Below are positions 48,401 through 57,513 of a DNA stretch of 64,000 bases, in pieces. The notes below the pieces were generated by a model, which ran no database searches, was not told where the DNA came from, and saw only the letters and a program-made list of their open reading frames with translations. The stretch lies in the NCBI GenBank assembly GCA_963682085.1, contig OY821614.1, positions 186,001-250,000 of the forward strand. The letters are read 5' to 3'. This stretch comes from Thiodubiliella sp900128405. Its GTDB lineage: Bacteria; Pseudomonadota; Gammaproteobacteria; PS1; Pseudothioglobaceae. Both the position numbers and the translations under genes were made by a program. How positions within the stretch are numbered: the first letter of the stretch is position 1; each line of letters begins with the position of its first letter.

Positions 48401-51381
48401 CAGACAATTGAAGTGGATAAATTAGTCTCTTTTACCGATACAGTAATAAGTTGCTCTGCCTCATTGCCTGCAACATCGGTAGCAACAATGGTAACTGTGT
48501 CGTTATTATGCGCTGTCACTTGTATTGTTTTGTAAGTTAGTATTCCAGTATCAGTAGTAATCGAAAATTTATCGGCATTTGTCCCTTTTATGCGATAAGA
48601 AATACCTTCATCTGCGTTGCCACCATTAAGGTTGGTTGCTTGAGCATCATAAACAGTAGTTGTAATAGGGGTGTTGACAAGAACATTAACTGTTGTAGAT
48701 TGCAAGTCAAATGTTGGGTCTGTGTTATCTACGACAATACGCGCAATATTTTTACTTATATCTGAGACATTACCAGCTATATCGGTTTGTCTAATCTGAA
48801 TGGCATTAGCCTCATAAGTGGTATTATCAGCTAGTGTAAAACTACTGCCTGTGCCATTAATGAAGTCATTACCACCATTAACAGAATACTGCCAAGTTAC
48901 ATCCACTTCTAAATTATTAATAGTAATCATGCCATTATTGGTAATGCCATCGTTATTTAATGAACCTGTATCTTCAAAGTCAAATGTTGGTTGAGCTGGT
49001 TTGACTGTGTCAATTGCTATTGTTATTGAACTTGAATCCGTAACATTGCCACTATTACCAGAAAGGTTAACGGTAACCGTGTAATCACCTTGGGTAAGTT
49101 TTGAAGTCCAAGTATCGCTATTGCCTAAAGTCCAAGTGTTGTCGCTAGCATTAACACTTGGAAGATTAGCACTAATTGTATGAACAGTAGTATTACCTTG
49201 CTTAAAGACAATACTACTAATATTTATTGAAGTAACTGTGCCAATGATTGCAACTGTGCCACTTAAAGTAGTTGCTGCCATCTCATTAGCATTGATTTTA
49301 TTATCATCACCAATGCCACTCCAAACAACTGAAGTGGATAAACCGATCGTTTTTACCGATACAGTAATAAGTTGTTCCGCCTCATTGCCTGCAACATCAG
49401 TAGCAACAATGGTCACTGTATCGTTATCATGCACTGATGTTTGTATTGTTTTGTAAGTTAGTATTCCAGTGTCAGTAGTAATCGAAAATTTATCGGCATT
49501 TGTCCCTTTTATACTATAAGTAATACCTTCATCTGCATTGCCACCATTAAGGTTAGTTACTTGAGCGTCATAAACAGTAGTTGCAATAGGGGCGTTGACA
49601 TGAACATTAACTGTTGTAGCGGATTGCAAATCAAATATTGGGTTTGCGTTATCTACGACAATACGCAAAGTATTTTTACCTATATCTGAGACATTACCAA
49701 CTGCATCGGTTTGTTTAATCTGAATGGCATTAGCCACATAAGTGGTATTATTAGCTAGTGTAAAACTACTGCCTGTGCCATCAATGAAGTCATTACCACC
49801 ATTAACAGAATACTGCCAAGTTGCATTCGATTCTAAATTACTAATAGTAATCACACCATTACTGGTAATGCCATCGTTATTTAATGAACCTGTATCTTCA
49901 AAGGAAAATGCTGGTTGAGCTGGTTTGTCCCTGTCAACCGTTATTGCTATCAAACTTGGATTCGTAACATTGACACCGTTACCAGAAAGGTTAACGGTAA
50001 CTGTGTAATCACCTTGGGTAAGTTTTGAAGTCCAAGTGTCGTCATTGCCTAAGGTCCAAGTGTTATCACTATTAATCTTTGGAAGATTGTTGCTAATTGT
50101 ATGAATGTCAGTATTACCTTGCTTAAAGACAATGCTACGAATACTTATTGAATTCACTGTACCTATGATTGTCACTGTGCCACTTAAATTAGCTGTTGCC
50201 ATTTCATTAGCATTGATTTTATTATCATCACCAATACCATTCCAAGCAACTGAAGTAGAAAAACTAGACTCTTCTACCGATACAGTAATAAGTTGCTCTG
50301 CCTCATTGCCTGCAATATCAGTGGCAATAATAGTAACTTTATGATCACCTACTTGAGTTTGTTTGTCCTTATACCTTAATTCGCCAGTAGTACTGTCAAT
50401 CGTAAATTTTTCTTGTTGAAAGCCGCTTTTTAAAGTGTAAGTAACTTTTTCCTCATTTGTTGTTGCCGTATATATTATTGCTGATGCAGGGGTATCTGTT
50501 TCAACATTAGCAGTAGTTGAGCTAGTAAACACAGATTTTTCGGTATCTATGGTAATATCTGAAGCTTCGTTAATTTTAGTTATGCCTAAGGAATTACCAG
50601 TTGCATCAAGTTTCTTAATTTGAATACTATCAGCAGCATAAGCGCCATCATCCAGTGTAAAACTCCCGCCTGTGCTAGACTTAAAGGTAGCACCACCATC
50701 AGTGGAATACTTCCAAGTTTCGCCTTCTTTTAAGCCATCAATAGTAATCGTATTATTGTTGGTAATGCCATCGCTATCAAATAAACCTGTATCTTTAAAG
50801 GCAAAACTTAGTTTATTATCAGCATCATCATCAGCATCATCGTCATTACCATTGCCATCATCACTATTACCACTACTTCCAACAACCACAACGGCTGCAA
50901 CCACAACAGCGGCTACGATTTCTACATTTGAAGCGATAACATCAGAAAAACTTTGAGTATCATCCGTGCTTACCGCACTAGATTCTGTAGAAACAATAGA
51001 CTGCTCACCATAAAAATACACAATTTGCGTGCCATCTTCTAAAGCGAAGGACGCATCAGCAACAATATGGTAAAGCCCACCATCTTCGGTGGGTAAAGAA
51101 ACTAAACAAGATAAATCAGTTGCACAAACAGCAAAATAGTTGTCAAAAATAATAACGCCTTCTTCTAATGCCACTTCCAAATCATCGCCGACTTTTTTGG
51201 CAATTAGGCTTGACTTTTTAGCATTAAAATCTTTAGCATTTAATTGATAAGCCGTGCCCGCTTGGACTTGAATATGTTGAACACCTTTGGTAATAAAAAT
51301 AACTTCTTCGTTGAGTTTATCAGCGACTTTTTGCGCTTTATTTTGTAATACCATAACTTGTTTTTGTGTTTTTGCTTGCAT
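45460..51381 (-). CDS. Adhesin gene 8: type I secreted FG-GAP/Ig-like repeat protein, 1973 aa, three stalk units
   Basis: The frame extends 11 codons upstream to an ATG at 51414, but the GAGAGG site and the conserved MQAKTQK start favour 51381. The prefix has DFNAKK where others have DFDAKK. The Asp/Ala/Asn-rich linker is long (DDDADDDADNK). The first cadherin-like domain is a distinct variant (VETDTPASAIIYTATTNEEK, FQQEKF). Three units span about 371-1292, seven blades about 1293-1770, and the tail 1771-1973. The propeller is unusual: blade 2 starts EGQSSLSG, blade 3 SDQFERIG with a very short second loop (NIWSHVSYVIFGK), blade 4 KNANIYIG, and blade 6 has an extra Cys (SGCSV). Blades 1 and 6 have LDDVIVGAP. 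It may bind a different ligand from its neighbours, but this cannot be read from sequence. Confidence 0.93.
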   Translation of the reverse strand: MQAKTQKQVMVLQNKAQKVADKLNEEVIFITKGVQHIQVQAGTAYQLNAKDFNAKKSSLIAKKVGDDLEVALEEGVIIFDNYFAVCATDLSCLVSLPTEDGGLYHIVADASFALEDGTQIVYFYGEQSIVSTESSAVSTDDTQSFSDVIASNVEIVAAVVVAAVVVVGSSGNSDDGNGNDDDADDDADNKLSFAFKDTGLFDSDGITNNNTITIDGLKEGETWKYSTDGGATFKSSTGGSFTLDDGAYAADSIQIKKLDATGNSLGITKINEASDITIDTEKSVFTSSTTANVETDTPASAIIYTATTNEEKVTYTLKSGFQQEKFTIDSTTGELRYKDKQTQVGDHKVTIIATDIAGNEAEQLITVSVEESSFSTSVAWNGIGDDNKINANEMATANLSGTVTIIGTVNSISIRSIVFKQGNTDIHTISNNLPKINSDNTWTLGNDDTWTSKLTQGDYTVTVNLSGNGVNVTNPSLIAITVDRDKPAQPAFSFEDTGSLNNDGITSNGVITISNLESNATWQYSVNGGNDFIDGTGSSFTLANNTTYVANAIQIKQTDAVGNVSDIGKNTLRIVVDNANPIFDLQSATTVNVHVNAPIATTVYDAQVTNLNGGNADEGITYSIKGTNADKFSITTDTGILTYKTIQTSVHDNDTVTIVATDVAGNEAEQLITVSVKTIGLSTSVVWSGIGDDNKINANEMAATTLSGTVAIIGTVTSINISSIVFKQGNTTVHTISANLPSVNASDNTWTLGNSDTWTSKLTQGDYTVTVNLSGNSGNVTDSSSITIAIDTVKPAQPTFDFEDTGSLNNDGITNNGMITINNLEVDVTWQYSVNGGNDFINGTGSSFTLADNTTYEANAIQIRQTDIAGNVSDISKNIARIVVDNTDPTFDLQSTTVNVLVNTPITTTVYDAQATNLNGGNADEGISYRIKGTNADKFSITTDTGILTYKTIQVTAHNNDTVTIVATDVAGNEAEQLITVSVKETNLSTSIVWSSIGDDNKINANEMAATTLSGTVAITGTVNSINISSIVFKQGNTTVHTISANLPSVNTSDNTWTLGNSDTWTSKLTQGDYTVTVNLSGNGNGVGVTGLSSITTAVDTVKPAQPTFDFVDTGLLKNDGITNNGLITINNLEMNATWQYSVNNGNDFVNGTGSSFTLADNATYAVNAIQVRQTDAVGNVSDIGKNTLRIVVDNTDPTFDLQSTKIKVDVNTPITTTVYDAQATNLNGGNADEGISYRIKGKNIDKFSITNDTGILTYKAIQTSAHDSDTVTIIATDVAGNETEQLITILVKEKPAQGFIINGENANDQSGRSVSNAGDVNGDGLDDVIVGAPRADSNKMDAGKSYVIFGKTDSTAIKLSAIASGIGGFVINGEGQSSLSGRSVSNAGDVNGDGLDDLIVGAHHATSNGELGAGKSYIIFGKANNTAINLSAIASGTGGFVINGSDQFERIGWSVSSAGDVNGDGLDDLIIGNIWSHVSYVIFGKTDNTAINLSTMDTGGFVINSKNANIYIGASVSSAGDVNGDGLDDLIIGSLNSNVNGKKAAGKSYVIFGKKDSTEIDLSAITNGSGTGGFVINGENKGDFSGDSVSNAGDVNGDGLDDLIVGAQYADLNGKLGAGKSYVIFGKTDSTAVDLSAIASGTGGFVINGENAYDLSGCSVSTAGDVNGDGLDDVIVGAPYKIGSRPESIGKSYVIFGKTDSTAIDLSAISNGTGGFVINGENMSDSSGHSVSTAGDINGDGLDDLIVGAWEVNPSNKESAGKSYVIFGKTDTDAIDLTKLSGDLKYAIDYLGNEKDNTFTGASDDEIFVTGMGDDILIGNGGMDVFNAGAGNDTIIINASNITALAQTGAGNRARVDGGGNIDTLTLDGSGLTLDLTNIHNARIQDIEKIDIIGSGNNTLTLSLNDVLDASTSTNILKVLGNGGDSVNASGFAKISGAEIEGSITYDVYTHSSANTDAEAALWIQQGVGVLL

Positions 51382-51386
51382 AATTA

Positions 51387-51392
51387 CCTCTC
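51387..51392 (-). promoter_or_regulatory. Ribosome-binding site that fixes the start of gene 8
   Basis: GAGAGG on the minus strand is 5 nt before the ATG at 51381; the alternative upstream ATG at 51414 lacks a comparable site. Confidence 0.8.
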
Positions 51393-51463
51393 TTGATTTT
51401 GATTTAATTTTCACTTTTCTTGCTACCCTTGTATTAACTTAGAAAAATAGAGTAACAAGCACG

Positions 51464-51497
51464 ATTATACAATAGAATGTTTGTAACATTTTCATGA
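51464..51497 (-). promoter_or_regulatory. Candidate promoter of gene 8, class A leader
   Basis: The TATAAT box is at 51469-51464, 83 nt before the ATG. The intact palindrome TTTTCATGAAAA lies upstream. Confidence 0.5.
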
Positions 51498-51600
51498 AAA
51501 AATAATTACCCCTATTCCCAAACAAGAACTTAAAATAAAGCAAAAAACTCTGTATTTAAGTCATTTTGGACGCTAATTTTTCAAAGTCAATATGCCGAAT

Positions 51601-51627
51601 TTTTACCCCTTGGCTAGCGGGGTAAAA
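51601..51627. repeat. Recurrent spacer palindrome, perfect copy
   Basis: TTTTACCCC and GGGGTAAAA form a perfect 9-bp stem around TTGGCTAGC. It lacks a T-run on either strand, so it does not look like a standard terminator. Its role is unknown. Confidence 0.75.
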
Positions 51628-51918
51628 TGGTAACCAAGAGCAATAATAAAGTGATTATCTAAACACCATAAGTAATATTACCAAGAGTAACCCCATTAAC
51701 ATCACTACTCCTGTTCATGCCTTTAGCGTTAACTTAAGTGCCTTGATAGAGCCATCACCCGTATTACTGGTTGCAACAATAAGCACTTCCCCTGTTTTAA
51801 ATGTTAAATCGTATCATAATAATTGTGCCAAAATTACAAATTTAAACCTTAAGAGGGCTTTACACATTAATATCTATCAAAACACAAAACTAAAACAACT
51901 GATTTTATTCCTTTTTTT

Positions 51919-54900
51919 TTACACAACAACCAAATCAATATCTTGCTGAATCCAAAGCGCAGCATTAGCATCAGTATTGGCACTACTATGAGTATAAACA
52001 TCATAGGTAATACTGCCTTCAGTCTCGGTATTTGATATCTTAGCAAACCCTAAGGCATTCACAGAGTCGCCACTATTGCCTAATACTTTGAGAATATTAG
52101 TGCTGGTAGAGGCATCAAACACATCATTTAGATTGAGTATTAGAGTGTTGTTACCTAAACCAGTAATGTCTATTTTCTCAATATCTTGAATACGGGCATT
52201 GCTGATATTGGTTAAATCTAGGGTTAAGCCACTACCATCTAGTGTTAGCGTGTCAATATTACCACCACCATCCACACGAGCACGGTTGCCTACATTTGTT
52301 TGTGCTAATGCAGTGATGTTGCTGGCATTAATGGTAATGGTGTCGTTACCTGCACCTGCGTTGAAAACATCCATACCGCCGTTACCTATTAGAATGTCGT
52401 CGCCCATGCCAGCAACGAATATTTCATCATCACTAGCACCTGTGAGGGTGTTGTTGTTTTCATCACCTAAATAGTCAATGGTGTATTTTAAGTTGCCACT
52501 AAGTTTGGTTAAATCAATCGCATCGGTGTCGGTTTTACCGAAGATGACATAGGATTTTCCTGTGTCTAATTTACCGTTTGAATCGGCTTCAGTGGCACCA
52601 ATAATCAAATCATCCAAGCCATCGCCGTTGACATCGCCTGCAGTGGAGACTGTGTAGCCACTGTAATTACTCGCATTTTCACCGTTAATAACGAAGCCCC
52701 CTGTACCACTGACAATGGCGGATAGGTTGACTGCTGTGTTGTCGGTTTTACCGAAGATGACATAAGATTTGCCTGCGTTTGTTTTATTGCTTAGGTCGGC
52801 ATATTTAGAGCCAACAATCAAATCATCCAAGCCATCGCCGTTGACATCGCCTGCGGTGGAGACTGAGTTGCCACTAATATCATCCACATTCTCACCGTTA
52901 ATGACAAAGCCCCCTGTGCCACTGGCAATAGTAGATAGATTGATTGCTGTGCTGTCGGTTTTACCGAAGATGACATAAGATTTACCTGTATCAAATTTAT
53001 TGCCTAGGTCGGCTTTATCAGCACCAATAATCAAATCATCCAAGCCATCGCCATTGACATCGCCTGCACTGGAGACTGAGTAGCCACTATTATCGCCCTC
53101 ATTCTCGCCGATAATGACAAAACCCCCTGTGCCATTGGAAATAACAGATAGATTAATTGCTGTACTGTCTTTTTTGCCGAAGATAACATAGGATTTACCT
53201 GCGTTTGATTTACCACTTAAATCGACTCCATGAGCACCAACAATCAAATCATCCAAGCCATCGCCGTTGACATCGCCTGCGTTGGAGACTGAGTAGCCAC
53301 TCCAATCTCCCGCACTCTCGCCGATAATAGCAAAACCCCCTGTGCCACTGGCAATAGTAGATAGATTGATTGCTGTGTTGTCAATTTTACCAAAGACGAT
53401 ATAGGATTTACCTACCCCTAAGTCGACTAGAAAAGCGCCAACAATCAAATCATCCAAGCCATCACCGTTGACATCACCTGCGGTGGAGACTGAGTGCCCA
53501 CTTTGATTGAACGCACTTTCGCCGTTAATGACAAAACCCCCTGTGCCATTGACAATAGCAGATTGATTGATTGCTGTGCTGTCAATTTTACCAAAGATGA
53601 CATAGGATTTACCTACGCGTTGTTTACCGTTTACATAGGCTTGATCAACACCAACAATCAAATCATCCAAGCCATCGCCGTTGACATCGCCTGCGCTGGA
53701 GACTGAGCGACCACTCAAATCATTCTCATTCTCGCCGTTAATGACAAACCCTCCTGTGCCACTGGCAATAGCAGATAGGTTGATTGCTGTGCTGTCAATT
53801 TTACCGAAGACGACATAAGATTTACCTGCGTCTGGTTTACCGCTTAGATTGGCTCTATGAGCACCAACAATCAAATCATCCAAGCCATCGCCGTTGACAT
53901 CGCCTGCGGTGGAGGCTGAGACGCCATTGTGATCACCCGCATCCTCACCGTTGATAGCAAAGCCGCGTACCAACTTTCCTTTCACCGATACAGTAATAAG
54001 TTGCTCCACCTTATTGCCTGCAACATCAGTAGCAACAATGGTAACTGTGTCGTTATGCACTGATGTTTGTTTTTCTGTGTAAGTTAGTATTCCAGTGTCA
54101 GTAGTAATCGAAAATTTGTCGGCATCTGTCCCTTTTATGCGATAAGTAATACCTTCATCTACGATGCCACCATTAAGGTTGGTTACTTGAGCGTCATAAA
54201 CAGTAGTTGTAATAGGGGCATTAGCATTAACATTAACTGTAGTGGGTTGCGAGTCAAATATTGGGCCTGTGTTATCTACGACAATACGCAAAGTATTTTT
54301 ACCTATATCTGAGATATTACCAGCTACATCGGTTTGCCTAACCTGAATGGCATTAGCCTCATAAGTGGTATTATTAGCTAGCGTAAAACTACTGCCTGTG
54401 CCGTTAACGAAGCCATCACTGCTAATAGAATACTGCCAAGTTGCACCCACTTCTAAATTATTAACAGTAATCACGCCATTATTAGTAATGCCATCGTTAT
54501 TTAATAGACCTGTATCTACAAAGGAAAATACTGGTTGAGCTGGTTTGGCTATGTCAACTGCTGTTGTTATCGAACTTGAATCTGTAACACTACCATTATT
54601 ACCAGAAAGGTTAATGGTAATGGTGTAATCACCTTGGGTAAGTTTTGAAGTCCAAGTGTCATTATTGTCTAAAGTCCAAGTGTTATCACTAGTATTAACA
54701 CTTGGAAGATTGGCACTAATTGTATGAGCGATAGTATCATCTTGCTTAAAGACAATGCTACTAATATTTATTGAAGTTACTGCACCAATGATTGTAACTG
54801 TGCCACTTAAAGTAGTTGCCGCTATCTCATTAGCATTGATTTTATTATCATTACCAATACCGCTCCAAACAATTGAAGTGGATAAACCAATCTCTTTCAC

Positions 54901-56928
54901 CGATACAATAATAAGTTGCTCTGTCTCATTGCCTACAATATCAGTAGCAACGATGATAACTGCGTCGTTATGCGCTAATGTTTGTATTGTTTTGTAAGTT
55001 AGTATTCCAGTGTTAGCAGTAATCGAAAACTTGTCGGCATTTACCCCTTTTATACTATAAGTAATACCTTCATCTGCATTACCATTAAGGTTGGTTGCTT
55101 GAGCGTCATAAACAGTAGTTGTAATAGAGGTGTTGATATTGGCATTAATTTCAGTGGGTTGTTGCTCAAATATTGGACCTATGGTATTTACGACAATACG
55201 CGAAGTATTTTTACTTATATCTGAGATATTACCAGCTATATCGGTTTGTCTAATCTGAATAGTATTAGCCTCATAAGTGGTATTATCAGTTAGCGTAAAA
55301 CTACTACCTGTGCCGTTAGTGAAGCCATTATCACCACTAATAGAATACTGCCAAGTTGCACCCACTTCTAAGCCACTAACAGTAATCACACTATTATTGG
55401 TAATGCCATCATTATCTAATAAGCCTGTATCTTCAAGGGTAAATGTTGGTTGATCTGGTTTGACTGTGTCAATCGCTGTTGTTATAAAGTTTGAATCCCT
55501 AACATTACCACCATTGCCACCATCACCAGAAAGGTAAACGGTAACCGTGTAATCACTTTGGGTAAGTTTTGAAGTCCAAGTGTCGTCATTGTCTAAACTC
55601 CAAGTGTTATCACTATTAATCTTTGGAAGATTGTTGCTAATTGTATGAGCGACAGTATTGTCTTTCTTAAAAACAATGCTACTAATCTTTATTGAAGTTA
55701 CTGTGCCAATGATTACCACTGTGCCACTTAAAGTAGCTGTTGCCATTTCATTAGCATTGATTTTTTTATCATCACCAATACTATTCCAAACAACTGAAGT
55801 GGATAAGCTAGACTCTTCTACCGATACAGTAATAAGTTGCTCTGTCTCATTGCCTGCAATATCAGTGGCAATAATAGTAACTTTGTGATGACCTACTTGA
55901 GTTTGTTTATCCTTATACTTTAATTTACCAGTAGCATTGTCAATCGTAAACTTTCCTTTTTGATTGCCGTCTTTTAAAGTGTAAACAACTGTATTATCAT
56001 CTGTTTCTGCCGTATATATTATTTCTGATGCAGCAGTATCTTTTTCAACATTAACAGTAGTTGAGCTGGTAAACACAGATTTTTCTGTATCTATGATAAT
56101 ATCTGAAGTTTCGTTAATTTTAGCTATGTCTAAGAGATTGCCAGCTACATCAAATTTCTTAATTTGAATGGTATCAGCAACATAAGTGCCATCGTCCAGT
56201 GTAAAACTCTTGCCTGTGCTAGACGCAAAGGTGGCACCACCATCAGTGGAATACTGCCAAGTTTCACCTTCTTTCAAACCATCGATAGCAATCGTATTAT
56301 CGTTGGTGATTCTATCGTTATTTAATAAGCCTATATCATTAAAGGTAAAACTTAGTTTATCATTATCATCATCATTATCATCATCATCATTATCATTATC
56401 ATTATCATTATCGCTACTACCACTACTAGCAACCACAACGGCTGTAACCACAACAGCGGCTACGATTCCTACATTTGAAGCGATAACATCAGAAAAACTT
56501 TGATTATTATTTGTGCTTACCGCACTAGATTCTGTAGAAACAATAGACTGCTCACCATAAAAATACACGATTTGCGTGCCATCTTCTAAAGTAAAGGACG
56601 CATCAGCAACAATATGGTAAAGCCCACCATCTTCGGTGGGTAGAGAAACTAAACAAGATAAATCAGTTGCACAAACAGCAAAATAGTTGTCAAAAATAAT
56701 AACACCTTCTTCTAGTGCCACTTCTAAATCATCGCCGACTTTTTTGGCAATTAGACTTGACTTTTTAGCATCAAAATCTTTAGCGTTTAATTGATAAGCC
56801 GTGCCTGCTTGGACTTGAATATGTTGAACACCTTTGGTAATAAAAATAACTTCTTCATTAAGTTTATCAGCGACTTTTTGCGCTTTATTTTGTAATGCCA
56901 TAACTTGTTTTTGGGTTTTTACTTGCAT
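51919..56928 (-). CDS. Adhesin gene 9: type I secreted FG-GAP/Ig-like repeat protein, 1669 aa, two stalk units
   Basis: The hydrophobic stretch carries a Thr (AAVVVTAVVVASSG). The linker is almost pure Asp/Asn, encoded by an ATT/ATC microsatellite. The first cadherin-like domain is diverged (YTLKDGNQKGKFTIDNATGKLKYKD in two pieces of sequence). Two a-b-c units span about 373-983. The second Ig-like domain b is three residues short (SISSDGFVNG), and one cadherin-like domain has lost a Gly (LNGNADEG). Seven blades span about 984-1466, with a shortened second loop in blade 3 (FLVDLGVGKSY). Blade 2 uses IVGVDQA. The tail spans 1467-1669 and ends DIDLVVV rather than DVGVVL. AAAGG precedes the ATG. 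Predicted surface adhesin. Confidence 0.93.
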   Translation of the reverse strand: MQVKTQKQVMALQNKAQKVADKLNEEVIFITKGVQHIQVQAGTAYQLNAKDFDAKKSSLIAKKVGDDLEVALEEGVIIFDNYFAVCATDLSCLVSLPTEDGGLYHIVADASFTLEDGTQIVYFYGEQSIVSTESSAVSTNNNQSFSDVIASNVGIVAAVVVTAVVVASSGSSDNDNDNDNDDDDNDDDNDKLSFTFNDIGLLNNDRITNDNTIAIDGLKEGETWQYSTDGGATFASSTGKSFTLDDGTYVADTIQIKKFDVAGNLLDIAKINETSDIIIDTEKSVFTSSTTVNVEKDTAASEIIYTAETDDNTVVYTLKDGNQKGKFTIDNATGKLKYKDKQTQVGHHKVTIIATDIAGNETEQLITVSVEESSLSTSVVWNSIGDDKKINANEMATATLSGTVVIIGTVTSIKISSIVFKKDNTVAHTISNNLPKINSDNTWSLDNDDTWTSKLTQSDYTVTVYLSGDGGNGGNVRDSNFITTAIDTVKPDQPTFTLEDTGLLDNDGITNNSVITVSGLEVGATWQYSISGDNGFTNGTGSSFTLTDNTTYEANTIQIRQTDIAGNISDISKNTSRIVVNTIGPIFEQQPTEINANINTSITTTVYDAQATNLNGNADEGITYSIKGVNADKFSITANTGILTYKTIQTLAHNDAVIIVATDIVGNETEQLIIVSVKEIGLSTSIVWSGIGNDNKINANEIAATTLSGTVTIIGAVTSINISSIVFKQDDTIAHTISANLPSVNTSDNTWTLDNNDTWTSKLTQGDYTITINLSGNNGSVTDSSSITTAVDIAKPAQPVFSFVDTGLLNNDGITNNGVITVNNLEVGATWQYSISSDGFVNGTGSSFTLANNTTYEANAIQVRQTDVAGNISDIGKNTLRIVVDNTGPIFDSQPTTVNVNANAPITTTVYDAQVTNLNGGIVDEGITYRIKGTDADKFSITTDTGILTYTEKQTSVHNDTVTIVATDVAGNKVEQLITVSVKGKLVRGFAINGEDAGDHNGVSASTAGDVNGDGLDDLIVGAHRANLSGKPDAGKSYVVFGKIDSTAINLSAIASGTGGFVINGENENDLSGRSVSSAGDVNGDGLDDLIVGVDQAYVNGKQRVGKSYVIFGKIDSTAINQSAIVNGTGGFVINGESAFNQSGHSVSTAGDVNGDGLDDLIVGAFLVDLGVGKSYIVFGKIDNTAINLSTIASGTGGFAIIGESAGDWSGYSVSNAGDVNGDGLDDLIVGAHGVDLSGKSNAGKSYVIFGKKDSTAINLSVISNGTGGFVIIGENEGDNSGYSVSSAGDVNGDGLDDLIIGADKADLGNKFDTGKSYVIFGKTDSTAINLSTIASGTGGFVINGENVDDISGNSVSTAGDVNGDGLDDLIVGSKYADLSNKTNAGKSYVIFGKTDNTAVNLSAIVSGTGGFVINGENASNYSGYTVSTAGDVNGDGLDDLIIGATEADSNGKLDTGKSYVIFGKTDTDAIDLTKLSGNLKYTIDYLGDENNNTLTGASDDEIFVAGMGDDILIGNGGMDVFNAGAGNDTITINASNITALAQTNVGNRARVDGGGNIDTLTLDGSGLTLDLTNISNARIQDIEKIDITGLGNNTLILNLNDVFDASTSTNILKVLGNSGDSVNALGFAKISNTETEGSITYDVYTHSSANTDANAALWIQQDIDLVVV
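56359..56412 (-). repeat. ATC/ATT microsatellite encoding the Asp/Asn linker of gene 9
   Basis: About 54 bp consist almost only of ATC and ATT triplets, including a run of ATTATC hexamers. On the coding strand this gives alternating Asp and Asn. Changes in copy number would alter linker length in frame. Confidence 0.75.
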
Positions 56929-56996
56929 AATTTACCTTTTTGACTTTATATTTTCCTTACTACCCTTGTCCTGCCTAGCTTAAAGTAACAAGCGTA

Positions 56997-57030
56997 ATTA
57001 TACAATACAATATTTGTAATATCCTCATGA
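56997..57030 (-). promoter_or_regulatory. Candidate promoter of gene 9, class B leader
   Basis: The TATAAT box is at 57002-56997, 69 nt before the ATG, the shortest distance in the array. The upstream sequence is the same as before gene 7. Confidence 0.5.
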
Positions 57031-57132
57031 AAAAATAATTATCTCCATTCCCAAATGTGAACTTAAAATAAAGTAAAAAAGCTCTATATTTAAGTCATTT
57101 TGGACGCTAATTTTTCAAAGTTAATATACCGA

Positions 57133-57161
57133 ATTTTCACCCTTTGTCTAGCGGGGTAAAA
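57133..57161. repeat. Recurrent spacer palindrome
   Basis: TTTTCACCC and GGGGTAAAA arms flank TTTGTCTAGC; the stem has one mismatch. Confidence 0.6.
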
Positions 57162-57513
57162 TGGTAACCAAGGGCAATAATAAAGTGATTATCTAAACAC
57201 CATAAAACCTTAATCTGTTTACAATTGTGCAGTGGAATAGGGTGCTAGTGTCAATATAAACATCATAAGTAACATTACCAAGAATAACCCCATTAATATC
57301 ACTACTCCTGCTTATGTCTTTAGCGTCAATCTAAGTGCCTTACAGAATCATCACCCGTATTGCTACTTGCAACAATGAACACTTACCCTGTTTTTTTAAT
57401 GTTAAATCGTATCATAATAATTGTGCCAAAATTACAAACTTAAACCTTAAGGGGTCTTTACACATCAATACTTATCAAAACATAAAACTAAAGCAACTGG
57501 TTTTATTCCTTTT

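Larger units (their letters stand above)
51382..51918. other. Spacer between genes 9 and 8
   Basis: It carries the gene 8 leader, the conserved GGACGCTAATTTTTCAAAG block, the best copy of the palindrome, a truncated fossil (about 51661-51695, GVTLGNITYGV then stop, with the rest deleted), the TTGGCACAATTATTATGATACG-type block and the end of gene 9. It has no intact gene. Confidence 0.6.
56929..57513. other. Long spacer between genes 10 and 9
   Basis: It has the gene 9 leader, the conserved GGACGCTAATTTTTCAAAG block, a palindrome copy (57133-57161), a fossil C-terminus (about 57217-57282, GNVTYDVYIDTS then frameshifted), the distal block and an imperfect stop-proximal hairpin of gene 10. It has no intact gene. 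Confidence 0.6.
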
